Shown in pieces: positions 23,809-32,206 of a DNA stretch of 64,000 bases. Source of the stretch: Burkholderiales bacterium JOSHI_001 (GTDB lineage Bacteria > Pseudomonadota > Gammaproteobacteria > Burkholderiales > Burkholderiaceae_C); NCBI GenBank assembly GCA_000244995.1, contig CM001438.1, positions 1,108,921-1,172,920 on the forward strand, written 5' to 3'. Under the pieces are notes generated by a model. The model was not told where the DNA came from and did no database searches. It was given only the letters and a program-made list of their open reading frames with translations. A program made the position numbers and the translations under genes. Within the stretch, counting starts at the first letter, position 1; the number at the start of each line of letters is the position of its first letter.

Positions 23809-24393
23809 TCAGGCCGTTCCGGCGCTGGCACGGGCCCAGGCCGCGGCGCCGAAGGCGGGCACATAGGCCTCGTCGGCGTCGGTCGGCGCGTTGGGGTCGG
23901 CGCCCACCAGGGCGCGCACCCGCACCGCTTCCAGCATCGCCCCGCCCACCCGGTCGTCGGGGTCCAGCGCGCGCAGCAGGGCCAGCGCGTCGCGGGCTTC
24001 CGAGCCATCGTCCAGCCGCAGGCTGAGGTAGGCGTAGCCCTTCAGCACGAACAGGTAGAAGCGGGTGCGGGCGTCGGTGCGCGCGCCGTCCAGCGGCTGC
24101 GGTGGCACTTGGCGCCACAGCTCGGGCAGGCCCAGCGCGTGCGCACCCACCACCAGCGCGCGGCGGGCCACGTCGCGCGCGGCGGCCAAGCGGTGGCCGT
24201 AGAAGTGGTGGCGGTACAGCGCAATCAGCACCGCCGGGTGTTCCGGCGCCAGGCCCTGCGCCCGCATCAGCGCGGCCATGGCCAGCGGCGGGTTCATGCC
24301 GCGCAGGCGCCCGGCCTCGGCCAGGGCGGCTTCGGCCTCGGGCGGCAGGCCCTGGCCCAGCACCGCGTTGTCGAAGTCGCCCAGGTCGTTCAT
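23809..24393 (-). CDS. TPR-like hypothetical protein (194 residues) in the nifB operon
   Basis: Not recognised as a named family. The helices resemble tetratricopeptide units: EAEAALAEAGRLRGMNPPLA, HPAVLIALYRHHFYGHRLAA and YAYLSLRLDDGSEARDALAL (each repeat about 34 residues with the A-x-x-L-Y/A pattern). It has no cysteine motif or signal peptide. It starts 18 bases after the IscA-type gene and ends 18 bases before lrv, so it belongs to the same transcript. It probably mediates protein contacts in nitrogenase assembly (inference). Confidence 0.75.
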   Translation of the reverse strand: MNDLGDFDNAVLGQGLPPEAEAALAEAGRLRGMNPPLAMAALMRAQGLAPEHPAVLIALYRHHFYGHRLAAARDVARRALVVGAHALGLPELWRQVPPQPLDGARTDARTRFYLFVLKGYAYLSLRLDDGSEARDALALLRALDPDDRVGGAMLEAVRVRALVGADPNAPTDADEAYVPAFGAAAWARASAGTA

Positions 24394-24410
24394 GGCAGGG
24401 CTTTGCGGGT

Positions 24411-24806
24411 TCAGACCTTGGCCACGCGCTTGATGGTGTCCAGCGACACGCTGGCCGAGGCCGGCGGTGCGCTGGCCGCGTCGCCCGAGGTGCTGCAGCC
24501 GCAGGCGGCCTGGTTCGGGTTCACAAAGCTCAGGCCGCTCTTGGTGGGGGTGTCGGCAAAGTCCACCGTCACGCCGTCCAGCATCAGCCGGCTTTCGGCG
24601 GGCAGGAACAGGCGCAGGCCGTTCACGTTCAGCTCGGCGTCGCCGGGCAGGGGTGCGGCTTCGACGGTGAATTCGCTGTTGTAGCCCGAGCAGCCGCCGG
24701 GGCTGACCGTGAGGCGAAAGCCCCCGGCCGGGTTCTCCGAGAAGCGCACCATGCGGCGCATGAACTTCTCGGCGGCGGGCTGGACGGTGACGGTGGGCAG
24801 CAGCAT
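24411..24806 (-). CDS. HesB/IscA-type Fe-S carrier linked to nif
   Basis: The 131-residue A-type carrier has the three conserved cysteines at 39, 102 and 104 (VSPGGCSGYNSEF and AACGCSTS). It differs from housekeeping IscA by a C-terminal extension rich in alanine and serine (GDAASAPPASASVSLDTIKR). In Azotobacter the nif-specific IscA carries iron or clusters for nitrogenase. It follows the ferredoxin gene by two bases. The separate gene at 39373 is the ErpA-like general carrier. Confidence 0.88.
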   Translation of the reverse strand: MLLPTVTVQPAAEKFMRRMVRFSENPAGGFRLTVSPGGCSGYNSEFTVEAAPLPGDAELNVNGLRLFLPAESRLMLDGVTVDFADTPTKSGLSFVNPNQAACGCSTSGDAASAPPASASVSLDTIKRVAKV

Positions 24807-24808
24807 GG

Positions 24809-25003
24809 TCAGGCTTTCTTGATGCAGCCGTCAACCGGGCACACCGCAACGCATTGGGGCGAGTCGAACTGGCCTTCGCACTCGGTGCACTTGGCCGGGT
24901 CGATGATGAAGGTGCCGCCCTTTTCACGGATGGCGACGTTGGGGCACTCGGGTTCACAGGCCGAGCAGCCGGTGCAGGTGGAAGCGATGATCTTCAGGGC
25001 CAT
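24809..25003 (-). CDS. 2x[4Fe-4S] ferredoxin downstream of nifB
   Basis: The 64-residue ferredoxin has [12 protein letters not shown] (Cys10, 13, 16, 20) and [18 protein letters not shown] (Cys39, 42, 51, 55), with an insertion between the second and third cysteines of the second cluster as in the FdxN/FrxA and YfhL-like group. Such ferredoxins give electrons to NifB or nitrogenase. It is the gene directly after nifB, 33 bases away, with a GGAG ribosome-binding site. Confidence 0.92.
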   Translation of the reverse strand: MALKIIASTCTGCSACEPECPNVAIREKGGTFIIDPAKCTECEGQFDSPQCVAVCPVDGCIKKA

Positions 25004-25036
25004 GGTGGGTCTCCTTGGGGCTGGGGGTGAAAGGCG

Positions 25037-26623
25037 TTATGCGGCGGCTTCGCTGGTGAAGGCACCTTGGCGAATGCGCGCATCGCCACGCGGCTGGTGC
25101 AAGAGGGCACCGCTGGCCACGCGGTTGCAGTAGTCGGCAAACCACTGCAGCGCGGCCTTTTCGATGAAGTCGCCGGCGAAGGCGTCCACCGGTTCGATGC
25201 CGGCGGCCTTCAACTCGTCGCGCGGGCAGGCGCCGATCTTGGACACCAGCACCGCGTGGCAGTCGTTGATGGCGTTGACGATGGAGGGCAGTTGCTCGTC
25301 TTCGCCATAACCGCCCTGGCAGTACAGGTCCACGCGGCGGTGGCCGACGAACAGGGCTTGCTTGCGGCTGACCTGGAAGATCTGGAACTCGGTGGCATGG
25401 CCGAAGTGCTGGTTCACGCGGCCCTGGCCTTCGGTGGCCACGGCCACCAGCACCTGCAGGTCTTCTTCACCGGCAATAAAGCTGGCGTCCAGCGCATCGG
25501 CCAGCGCGTCCACCTTGGCCTGGTGCTGGGCCTGGCGCTCGGCTTCCACCTTCTGCTGGTAGGCGCGGCGCTTGTCAATGTCATAGACGACGTCCATCTG
25601 CTCGATCTTGTCCAGCGTGAACTCTTCGCTGCGGTCTTCGCCCAGCAAGCCCACCGCATCAGCGCGGCATTGCCTGCAATGCCGCATCAAGTTCGCGCCG
25701 CCCATGCAGGCGTCCTGCACCGCCTTCAGTTCCTGGGCGCTGGGGCCGCGCTGGCCGGTCAGCCCGAACACGGTGCCGTGCTCGGCCTCGCTGATCAGCG
25801 GCATGATGTTGTGCAGGAAGGCGCCGCGCTTCTTCACCTCGCGGTTCACCTCGATCAGGTGTTCGTCGTTGATGCCGGGGATCAGCACCGAATTGATCTT
25901 GGTGAGCACGCCGCGGGCGGTCAGCATCTCCAGGCCCAGCATCTGGCGCTCGTGCAGGATCCTGGCCGCTTCGTAGCCCGTCACACGCTTGTGGTCCCAG
26001 AAGATCCAGGGGTAGATCTTCTCGCCCACCGCCGGGTCCACCATGTTGATGGTGATGGTGACGTGGTCGATGTTGTACTTGCAGATCTCGTCCACCATGT
26101 CCGGCAGCGCCAGGCCGTTGGTGGACAGGCACAGCTTGATGTCGGGCGCCTTCTCGGCCAACTCGCGCATGGTGTCGAAGGTCTTCTTCGGGTTGGCCAG
26201 CGCGTCACCGGGGCCGGCGATGCCCAGCACCGTCATCTGCGGAATTTCGCTGGCCACGGCCAGCACCTTCTTCACCGCCTGCTCGGGCGTGAGCTTCTGG
26301 CTCACCACGCCGGGGCGGCTTTCGTTGCTGCAGTCGTACTTGCGATTGCAGTAGTTGCACTGGATGTTGCAGGCCGGGGCCACCGCCACGTGCATGCGGG
26401 CGAAGTGGTGGTGGGCTTCTTCGGAATAGCAGGGGTGGTTCTTCACCTTGTCCCAGATCTCGGCGGGCATGTCGTCCGGCCCGCCGGACGAGCCGCAGCT
26501 GGCCTTGCCTTCACCGCCGGACGTGCCGCAACCGCCACCGGTTTCAGGCAGATCGATGGGCTGGCTGACGGCAGGGCGACCGCGGCGCAGGTCACCAAGG
26601 GGAACGAAGGCGGTGTTGCTCAT
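25037..26623 (-). CDS. nifB: NifB, radical SAM FeMo-cofactor precursor synthase
   Basis: NifB fuses two [4Fe-4S] clusters with a carbide and a sulfide to make NifB-co, the core of FeMo-cofactor. The 528-residue protein has the radical SAM motif Cys85-x3-Cys89-x2-Cys92 ([10 protein letters not shown]), further cluster ligands such as [11 protein letters not shown] (about 63-73) and [13 protein letters not shown], and a C-terminal NifX-like domain beginning about residue 391 ([20 protein letters not shown]). The N-terminal 50 residues are glycine- and cysteine-rich. It is the first gene of the long operon and has a sigma-54 promoter and NifA site upstream. Confidence 0.97.
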   Translation of the reverse strand: MSNTAFVPLGDLRRGRPAVSQPIDLPETGGGCGTSGGEGKASCGSSGGPDDMPAEIWDKVKNHPCYSEEAHHHFARMHVAVAPACNIQCNYCNRKYDCSNESRPGVVSQKLTPEQAVKKVLAVASEIPQMTVLGIAGPGDALANPKKTFDTMRELAEKAPDIKLCLSTNGLALPDMVDEICKYNIDHVTITINMVDPAVGEKIYPWIFWDHKRVTGYEAARILHERQMLGLEMLTARGVLTKINSVLIPGINDEHLIEVNREVKKRGAFLHNIMPLISEAEHGTVFGLTGQRGPSAQELKAVQDACMGGANLMRHCRQCRADAVGLLGEDRSEEFTLDKIEQMDVVYDIDKRRAYQQKVEAERQAQHQAKVDALADALDASFIAGEEDLQVLVAVATEGQGRVNQHFGHATEFQIFQVSRKQALFVGHRRVDLYCQGGYGEDEQLPSIVNAINDCHAVLVSKIGACPRDELKAAGIEPVDAFAGDFIEKAALQWFADYCNRVASGALLHQPRGDARIRQGAFTSEAAA

Positions 26624-26681
26624 GGCTCGGCATTCGAAGGTGGTGAATCGGATCGCAGGGCGACGCGGATGCGTACCGCTT

Positions 26682-26697
26682 TGCGAATGCCGTGCCA
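26682..26697 (-). promoter_or_regulatory. Sigma-54 promoter of the nifB operon
   Basis: On the minus strand TGGCACGGCATTCGCA matches TGGCACG-N4-TTGCW with one mismatch (C for T at position 13). The predicted start is near 26671, about 48 bases before the nifB ATG. Confidence 0.88.
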
Positions 26698-26765
26698 GGG
26701 GGCTGGCGCAGCGCCAAGGCTTTTGGAATCAGGCACTTAGCGCTGACTGGTGGCTGAACGTGGCG

Positions 26766-26781
26766 TGTGGCGATCCCGACA
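26766..26781. promoter_or_regulatory. NifA upstream activator sequence for nifB
   Basis: Perfect TGT-N10-ACA (TGTGGCGATCCCGACA), 69 bases upstream of the nifB -24 element. It shares the GG...CCCGACA core with the UAS in the nifH region at 10075-10090, supporting a common NifA. Confidence 0.85.
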
Positions 26782-26874
26782 AACCCAACAGCGCCGCGGG
26801 TGGCACCGACCACCCACCGACGACACCCGGTCATTGACGCCGCGGCAGTCCGGGCCATCGCTGCCGCAGCCTGC

Positions 26875-26902
26875 GCCGGCGTTGCCGACCGGCAACGCCG
26901 GC
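26875..26902. repeat. Perfect 12-bp inverted repeat upstream of nifB
   Basis: Arms at 26875-26886 and 26891-26902 (GCCGGCGTTGCC and its complement) flank a 4-base loop GACC. No T-run follows on either strand. A partial copy of the right arm (GCAACGCCGG) recurs at about 26928-26940. It lies in the 386-base gene-free stretch between nifB and the plus-strand gene at 27010; besides the promoter, UAS and this dyad nothing else was recognised there. It may be an operator, a border element or a bidirectional terminator. Confidence 0.6.
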
Positions 26903-27009
26903 GGCCCGGCGCACGCGTGATTGCGGCAACGCAACGCCGGGCGAATGCATCGGATCACATTGGCATGGCAGGCCAGCGAACCCTGCATCACAACCGTGGA
27001 GAAATGACC

Positions 27010-27507
27010 ATGACAAGAGGCACCGCATTCATGTTGCAAGCGGGGGCCGCAGCCTGGGTGATCGGCCTGGGTCTGATGGCCGGGGTGGCACCGGCACAAG
27101 GTGAAGAGCTCAACTGGCGCCAAAGCAGCATCCGCACCGAGGCGCAGGGCATGAGCTATGTGCGCCGCGGCGTTGCGATGTTTGCCAACGGTGAACCGGC
27201 AATGCTGACCTTCCGGGGCCTTGGCAAGCCGCCCGAGGGCGGCCGCCAGGACTTCAGCAGCCGCATGCTGATGCGCTTCGAGGACGGCGCGACCTTCAGC
27301 TTCGACATGGACGGTGTGACGCAATTCGGCCCTGCCGGCACCGCACCCACGATCACGGGCAGCGGCAGGCTGGTGGAAGGCACGGGGCGGTTCGCCGGCA
27401 TCAGTGGCTCGATCGAATTCAAGGGGCTCGGCGTGGACCCCAAGGTCGAAAGCAACCTGGGTGACATCGTCGCCACCGGCCGCGCCATCTACACCTTGAA
27501 GAAATAG
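27010..27507 (+). CDS. Secreted hypothetical protein, allene-oxide-cyclase-barrel-like
   Basis: The 165-residue protein has a signal peptide (TRGTAFMLQAGAAAWVIGLG... ending AQG about residue 31) and a mature beta-rich domain whose repeated phrase ITGSGRLVEGTGRFAGISGS resembles secreted barrel proteins with the allene-oxide-cyclase-like fold. The ATG at 27010 is preferred to the one at 27004 because GGAG lies 8 bases upstream. It is probably periplasmic or extracellular and of unknown function. It marks the end of the nif island. Confidence 0.7.
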   Translation: MTRGTAFMLQAGAAAWVIGLGLMAGVAPAQGEELNWRQSSIRTEAQGMSYVRRGVAMFANGEPAMLTFRGLGKPPEGGRQDFSSRMLMRFEDGATFSFDMDGVTQFGPAGTAPTITGSGRLVEGTGRFAGISGSIEFKGLGVDPKVESNLGDIVATGRAIYTLKK

Positions 27508-27630
27508 CCGCGCGCTGGTTCCGGGCGTTGCAGCTGTGGGCGCCGTCCTACAGCCGCAAGGGGCGGTGGACGATGGCCCTTGCCGGTGGCGTTGGCCACA
27601 CTGGGGACATCTCTTACCAAGGACTTCCCC

Positions 27631-28011
27631 ATGAGCAACAAGCTTGCCGGCGACTCCGGCGCCCATCTGGTGGACCAGGCCGCGCTGAAGGCCGAACACG
27701 CTATCGCCTCCACCCGCCGTCTGGCCAACGAGGCCATGGACGGCCTGGCCGGTTCGGTGGAAGACCTGCGCAGCACGGCCGCGCCGGCCCTCAGCCGCGT
27801 GGCCGAGCAGGCCGGGGCCCTGACGCAAAGCGGGGTGGACGCGGTGCTGAACCAGTCACACCGCCTGGCTGACAAGGCGCGCCAGGCCGGTGACGGCACG
27901 GTGCGCTACATCCAGCACCAACCGGTGAAGTCCATGCTGATGGCCGCGGCCACCGGCGCGGCGCTGATGGCCTTGCTGAGCCTGGTGGCCGGTCGGCGCA
28001 ACGACCGCTGA
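27631..28011 (+). CDS. ElaB/YqjD (DUF883)-like membrane-anchored protein
   Basis: The 126-residue protein has a long amphipathic helical region (ALKAEHAIASTRRLANEAMD, DLRSTAAPALSRVAEQAGAL) and a single C-terminal membrane segment (KSMLMAAATGAALMALLSLV) ending in GRRNDR. This is the DUF883/YqjD type that tethers ribosomes to the inner membrane in E. coli. It is followed 6 bases later by a YqjE-like membrane gene, the usual yqjD-yqjE order. Confidence 0.8.
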   Translation: MSNKLAGDSGAHLVDQAALKAEHAIASTRRLANEAMDGLAGSVEDLRSTAAPALSRVAEQAGALTQSGVDAVLNQSHRLADKARQAGDGTVRYIQHQPVKSMLMAAATGAALMALLSLVAGRRNDR

Positions 28012-28017
28012 CCCGTG

Positions 28018-28458
28018 ATGCGCCACCTGCTTGCCCTGTTGCGGCTGGTGCGCGTGTGCGCCCTGCCGCGCGACCTGCTGGGCGCGCACCTGCTCGCCTA
28101 CGGCCTGCTGGCCCGCCTGGAGTTGCAGCGCGAAGTGGCGCTGTGGCGCCGCCGCGCGCTGCTGCAACTGGTGGCCTTGGGCACGGGCCTGGCCGCGGCG
28201 GTCCTGGGCGGTGTGGCGCTGATGCTGTGGGCGGTGGTGCCGCTGGCCCAGGTGCATTCGCCCTGGGCCTTGTGGGCGGTGCCGCTGGCACCGGGCCTGG
28301 TGACGCTGGGCTGCCTGTGGGCCGGCCGGTCGCGGGTGCGTGCGCCGGCCTTCGCGGGTGTGCGGCGCCAGCTGGCCGCCGACCTGGTGGTGCTTCGCGG
28401 TGCGCGCACCGGCCCGGTTGCGGCGGCGCCCGACCTGTCCGGTGCCGCAGCGCCCTGA
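28018..28458 (+). CDS. YqjE-like small membrane protein (phage holin family fold)
   Basis: The 146-residue protein is predicted to have two membrane segments (LVALGTGLAAAVLGGVALML and the span around WALWAVPLAPGLVTLGCLW), with a basic N-terminal helix (LELQREVALWRRRALLQ). This matches YqjE/holin-X-type proteins that accompany DUF883 proteins. ATG at 28018 was taken; GTG at 28015 is possible. The following 171 bases before the next gene hold nothing recognisable. Confidence 0.75.
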   Translation: MRHLLALLRLVRVCALPRDLLGAHLLAYGLLARLELQREVALWRRRALLQLVALGTGLAAAVLGGVALMLWAVVPLAQVHSPWALWAVPLAPGLVTLGCLWAGRSRVRAPAFAGVRRQLAADLVVLRGARTGPVAAAPDLSGAAAP

Positions 28459-28629
28459 CGGACCGCCGGCGCCGCCTGGACGGCGCGAGCCGGACTCAAC
28501 CCAACAGCGCGCAAGGTGCCGCTGCGGCCGATGCCAAGACCAAGATCGCCCCCAGGTGGCCGAAGGTGGACCTGAGCACGGCCGAAGACCGGACGGTGGG
28601 CTGCGTGCGGTGTCTGCCCCGGCCCGGGT

Positions 28630-29364
28630 TCAGCTGGCCTGGGTGGTCTTGCGGCGGCGCACCAGACCCGCGCACAACAGGCCCAGGCCGGCCAGCGCCA
28701 GGCTCTGGGGTTCGGGCACCTGGTTCGTCAACAGCAGTTGCACGTTGTCCAGCGCAATGACGCCCGGGCCGGTGAAGGACTGCGGCACGTTGTCGTTGAA
28801 GCCCAAGGTCACGGTGTGGGTGCCGGCACCGCTGGCGGCGAACAGGCTGGTCAGGTCCAGCGTGGTCTGCTGCCAGTTCTGGAACAGGCCGGCGCCCGCG
28901 TTGGCATAGGCTTCGGTAAAGACGTTGTTCAGGTGCCCGTCGATGGTGACGTCCACGCTCAGCGAACGCGGCTGCGGCTGCGACCAGCCGGCACCCAGGC
29001 CGACCGCATCCCACCAGTTCAGCGTGGCGTTGACCACAGTGCCGCCGACGTAGCTGAAGGTCTGGGCCAGGCGCACGGTCTGCGGACCGTTGCCATCCAG
29101 CGCAGCGTAGGCCGCACGGGTGCCGCTTTGCGGGCCCACGAAGCTGTTGTAGGGCGCGTAGCCGGTGCAACCTGCCGCCGCGCCGCTGGCGCCCACGTTC
29201 CAGGCCGTGTCGCAGCCACCGCCAATGGCATTGGTGCTGGTTACGGACCAGCCGCTGAGGCCAGATTCAAAGTTGCCATTGGTCAGCAGGCTGACGGGGC
29301 CGGCATGGGCCAGGCCGCTCGCCAGCATGGCGGCGACGAACAAGGTGTGGAGACGGTGGTTCAT
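28630..29364 (-). CDS. PEP-CTERM sorting-domain exported protein
   Basis: The 244-residue protein has a signal peptide (NHRLHTLFVAAMLASGLAHA), a beta-sandwich body of the NGNFESGLSGWSV type (carbohydrate-binding-like, common in PEP-CTERM proteins), and the sorting tail VPEPQSLALAGLGLLCAGL followed by VRRRK. The tail is cleaved by exosortase in exopolysaccharide-producing Gram-negatives. No exosortase gene is in the window. The ATG at 29364 gives the signal peptide directly. Confidence 0.88.
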   Translation of the reverse strand: MNHRLHTLFVAAMLASGLAHAGPVSLLTNGNFESGLSGWSVTSTNAIGGGCDTAWNVGASGAAAGCTGYAPYNSFVGPQSGTRAAYAALDGNGPQTVRLAQTFSYVGGTVVNATLNWWDAVGLGAGWSQPQPRSLSVDVTIDGHLNNVFTEAYANAGAGLFQNWQQTTLDLTSLFAASGAGTHTVTLGFNDNVPQSFTGPGVIALDNVQLLLTNQVPEPQSLALAGLGLLCAGLVRRRKTTQAS

Positions 29365-29571
29365 GAACGTTGAGCCTTTGTGCTTTGGTGGGGTCGCGGC
29401 ATCCCAAGACTGCTTGCCGCACGCCAATTTCGACGTGGGTTCATTCTGGGTGGTACCCCCTGCGGGGCCCCTGGCACAAAGTCACTGCAACACGTGAACG
29501 CGGGAGTCAGGAAGTCACGTGGCGCCATCAGCGCCGCAGCCCTGTTCTTGGGGGCGACGGCACTGCCACGG

Positions 29572-30684
29572 TCAGCCCGCCCAGCGCTGGGCCGCCGCTT
29601 CCACCACCACCCCCAGCGGCAGCCCCGGCGTGCGCTGCTGGCGCAACCAGTCGGCGTCGTTGCCGCGCACCAGGGTCTCGCGCACCTGGTTGCAGGCGGC
29701 CAGCGCCTGCAGGTCCAGCGCGTGTTCGTCCACCCGCGCCAGCGTGCGGATGATGTCGTCGCGGATGCGGTGGCGCTGGCGCGTCTGCGGGTCCACCATC
29801 TCGCCGTCCAGCCCGAAGCGGCAGGCCTGGAAGCGGTTGTAGGTGTAGACCAGGTAGTCGTCTTCGGTGGGCTGGAAGGGCTTTTCTTCCCGCAGGTACT
29901 TGCACAGGCTTTGCAGGTAGCCCGCCAAGGCCGCGGCCTGCTCGACGCACAGCGGGGTGTCGCACACGCGCAGCTCGATGGTGCCGAACTCGGGCTTGGG
30001 GCGGATGTCCCAGTAGAAGTCCTTCATGCTCTGCACGACGCCGGTGCTGGTCATCTTGTCGAAGTAGCGGCCGAAGTCGTCCCAGCCCAGCACAAAGGGC
30101 GCACGCCCTGACAGCGGGAAGGCGAAGACCGAATTCAGACGCGCCGAATGGAAGCCCGTGTCGGTGCCCTGCACGAAGGGCGACGAGGCTGACAGCGCGA
30201 TGAAGTGCGGCACGTAGCGGCTCAGCGCGTGCAGCAGCCACAGCGCCGCGTCGCCATCGGGCACGCCCACGTGCACGTGCTGGCCGAACACCGTGAACTG
30301 CTTGGCCAGGTAGCCGTAGAGCTGGCTGATGTGGCCGAAGCGTTCGGTGGGGAAGATCTGCTGCTCGCTCCAATGCTGGAAGGCGTGGGTGCCGCCGCCG
30401 GCGATGCCCACGTTCAATCGCCGCGCGGCCTGCGCCATCTGCCGCCGCATGTCCAGCAGCTCTGCCAGCAGGGGCGCGTGCGCGCGCTGGATGGACGTGC
30501 CGATCTCGATCATGCTGCGCGTGATCTCGGGCTTCACGTCCCAGGCGCCGCTGTGCTTGTGCAGTTCGCGCAGCAGGTCTTCGGCGCGCGGGGCCAGGTC
30601 GAAGTCCAGCGTGTCGACGAGCTGCAGTTCCAGCTCCACGCCCAGGGTCAGCGCTTCGGACGGGGTGAAGGTCTCAAGCGGCAT
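29572..30684 (-). CDS. ybdK: YbdK-type carboxylate-amine ligase (glutamate-cysteine ligase 2 family)
   Basis: The 370-residue ATP-dependent ligase matches Ybd[12 protein letters not shown] near the start, [56 protein letters not shown] and [13 protein letters not shown]. coli YbdK has weak gamma-glutamylcysteine synthetase activity; the physiological product is uncertain. The ATG at 30684 has AGAGG six bases upstream. It overlaps the antiporter gene by 11 bases, so the two form an operon. Confidence 0.88.
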   Translation of the reverse strand: MPLETFTPSEALTLGVELELQLVDTLDFDLAPRAEDLLRELHKHSGAWDVKPEITRSMIEIGTSIQRAHAPLLAELLDMRRQMAQAARRLNVGIAGGGTHAFQHWSEQQIFPTERFGHISQLYGYLAKQFTVFGQHVHVGVPDGDAALWLLHALSRYVPHFIALSASSPFVQGTDTGFHSARLNSVFAFPLSGRAPFVLGWDDFGRYFDKMTSTGVVQSMKDFYWDIRPKPEFGTIELRVCDTPLCVEQAAALAGYLQSLCKYLREEKPFQPTEDDYLVYTYNRFQACRFGLDGEMVDPQTRQRHRIRDDIIRTLARVDEHALDLQALAACNQVRETLVRGNDADWLRQQRTPGLPLGVVVEAAAQRWAG

Positions 30685-32020
30685 GGTGCACCTCTGCATG
30701 CGGCGGGATGGACGGCGCCACCCCGCGCCGCCCCCACAGCCGCCGCCGCGCCTGGCGTTCCATGCTGGCCGGGCATTCAGCGGCCACGCCGCACAGCCCG
30801 GCTTGCACCCACAGCGGGCCGCTCAGCTGCATCAGGGTGGTGGCCACCAGCAGGGCCTGCAGCACCTGCGCGTCCAGCCCCGGCAACTGGGCCGGCCAGC
30901 CGAAGCTGGGCGCCACCAGCAGCACGGCCAGGCTGCTCATGGGTTGCAGTGCCAGCGTCAGCGCCCCGGCCTGGCGCCAGCCCAGGCCGCTGGGCCGCGC
31001 CAGCAGCGCCACCGCCAGGCCCTTGCCCAGCAGCCGCGCACCGATGATGGCCGCCACCCAGGGCCACAGCGCCAGCAACCCGTCCAGCGTGGAGAACAGG
31101 CCCAGGCTGATGAGCAGCAGCACCGTCAGCGCCGCACCCGCGCTGCCCAACTGCGGCTGCACCTGCAGGCGGTGGCCCATGCGCTCGCGCGCCACCATGC
31201 CGGCCACCAGCAGCGCCAGCAGCGGCGACAGGCCCCAGGCCAGCGCCAGCATGGCCGCCAGCACCACCAGGGCCAGTTGCAGCACGGGCATGCTGGCGGT
31301 GTCGGGCGCGGCGCGGCTGGCCACGTTCAGCAATCCGCCGCAGGCCGCGCCCAGCAGGAAGGACCCGCACAGCACCACCAGCGCATTGGCCGCCAGCGGC
31401 AGCGCCGATTCGCCAATGCCGCCTTCGTGCAGCGCCGCCAGCAGCGGCCACAGCTTCACCGCCAGCATGGCCAGCACGCTGTTGATGGCCGCCATGGTCA
31501 GCAGCCGTTCGGCCACTTGGCCTCGCGGCTGTTGCTCATGCACCATCACCAGCGTGATCACCGGCGAGGTGGACGCGGCCACCGCCGCGGCGATCAGGGC
31601 CGACGGCGTGGGGGCGCCCAGCCACACCAGCGCGCCGGCCACTGCGGCGCCGGCCAGCAGTCCTTCCAGCACGCACATGGCCGCCAGGCCGGGGTTGTCC
31701 AGCAGCCATCGCGGGCGCAGCCGGCTGCCCAGTTCGAACAGCAACGCGGCCACCGCCAGGTCCAGCAGGGGCTTGAAGGGGTCCAGGTCGGTCTGCTGCA
31801 GCACGCCCAGCAGGGCCGGGCTGGCCAGGGTGCCCACCAGCATGGTGCCCAGTGCGCGCGGCAGGCGCCACCAGTGGTGCATCGCCGCCGCCGCCACCAC
31901 CGCCAGCAGCGCCAGCGTGGCCAGGCCCAGCACCGGGTCGGCGTCGCGCCAGGTGCCCAGCCAGGTGGCGGGGTGCCACCAGGCATGCAGGGCCATCGCC
32001 GGGATCAGAGGTTCGGTCAT
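30674..32020 (-). CDS. CPA2-family cation/proton antiporter
   Basis: The 448-residue membrane protein has about 12 predicted hydrophobic segments, and the central [20 protein letters not shown] contains the broken-helix pattern of Na+/H+ or K+/H+ exchangers of the KefB/NhaS type. There is no cytoplasmic TrkA domain after the membrane part; the C-terminus is short and basic. It probably exchanges K+ or Na+ for protons in the inner membrane. It is translationally coupled to ybdK; linkage of a Kef-like antiporter with a gamma-glutamyl ligase hints at glutathione-related control (inference). Confidence 0.82.
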   Translation of the reverse strand: MTEPLIPAMALHAWWHPATWLGTWRDADPVLGLATLALLAVVAAAAMHHWWRLPRALGTMLVGTLASPALLGVLQQTDLDPFKPLLDLAVAALLFELGSRLRPRWLLDNPGLAAMCVLEGLLAGAAVAGALVWLGAPTPSALIAAAVAASTSPVITLVMVHEQQPRGQVAERLLTMAAINSVLAMLAVKLWPLLAALHEGGIGESALPLAANALVVLCGSFLLGAACGGLLNVASRAAPDTASMPVLQLALVVLAAMLALAWGLSPLLALLVAGMVARERMGHRLQVQPQLGSAGAALTVLLLISLGLFSTLDGLLALWPWVAAIIGARLLGKGLAVALLARPSGLGWRQAGALTLALQPMSSLAVLLVAPSFGWPAQLPGLDAQVLQALLVATTLMQLSGPLWVQAGLCGVAAECPASMERQARRRLWGRRGVAPSIPPHAEVHHAA

Positions 32021-32116
32021 TGTCGGGGGCTCCTCTTTTTGTCGAACCAAACAGGCTTGATCCCAGATCCGCCCCTCGGTTCGCAAGCAGAATCAGAAAA
32101 ACCTGTCACCAGGGGC

Positions 32117-32145
32117 CTTGAAACTGCCGGGCGCGTCCCCAAGTT
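32117..32145 (+). promoter_or_regulatory. Sigma-32 heat-shock promoter of htpG
   Basis: CTTGAAA (32117-32123), 13-base spacer, CCCCAAGTT (32137-32145). This is nearly the RpoH consensus CTTGAAA-N13/14-CCCCAT-T and lies about 60 bases before htpG, a classic heat-shock gene. Confidence 0.82.
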
Positions 32146-32206
32146 CCGCGCGCTGCGCCAGCGGGGCATGCCCCTAGGCCGCCAACCCTTCATCGCTTGC
32201 AAGACC

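Noticed and set aside
29472-29490. TGGCAC...TGCA as a sigma-54 promoter upstream of the ybdK/PEP-CTERM genes
   Set aside because: The spacing between GG and GC is two bases too long and no plus-strand gene follows.
30329-32206. Very long N-terminal extension of the htpG frame
   Set aside because: It runs antisense through the ybdK and antiporter genes and is low complexity; the conserved HtpG N-terminus and the heat-shock promoter fix the start at 32207.
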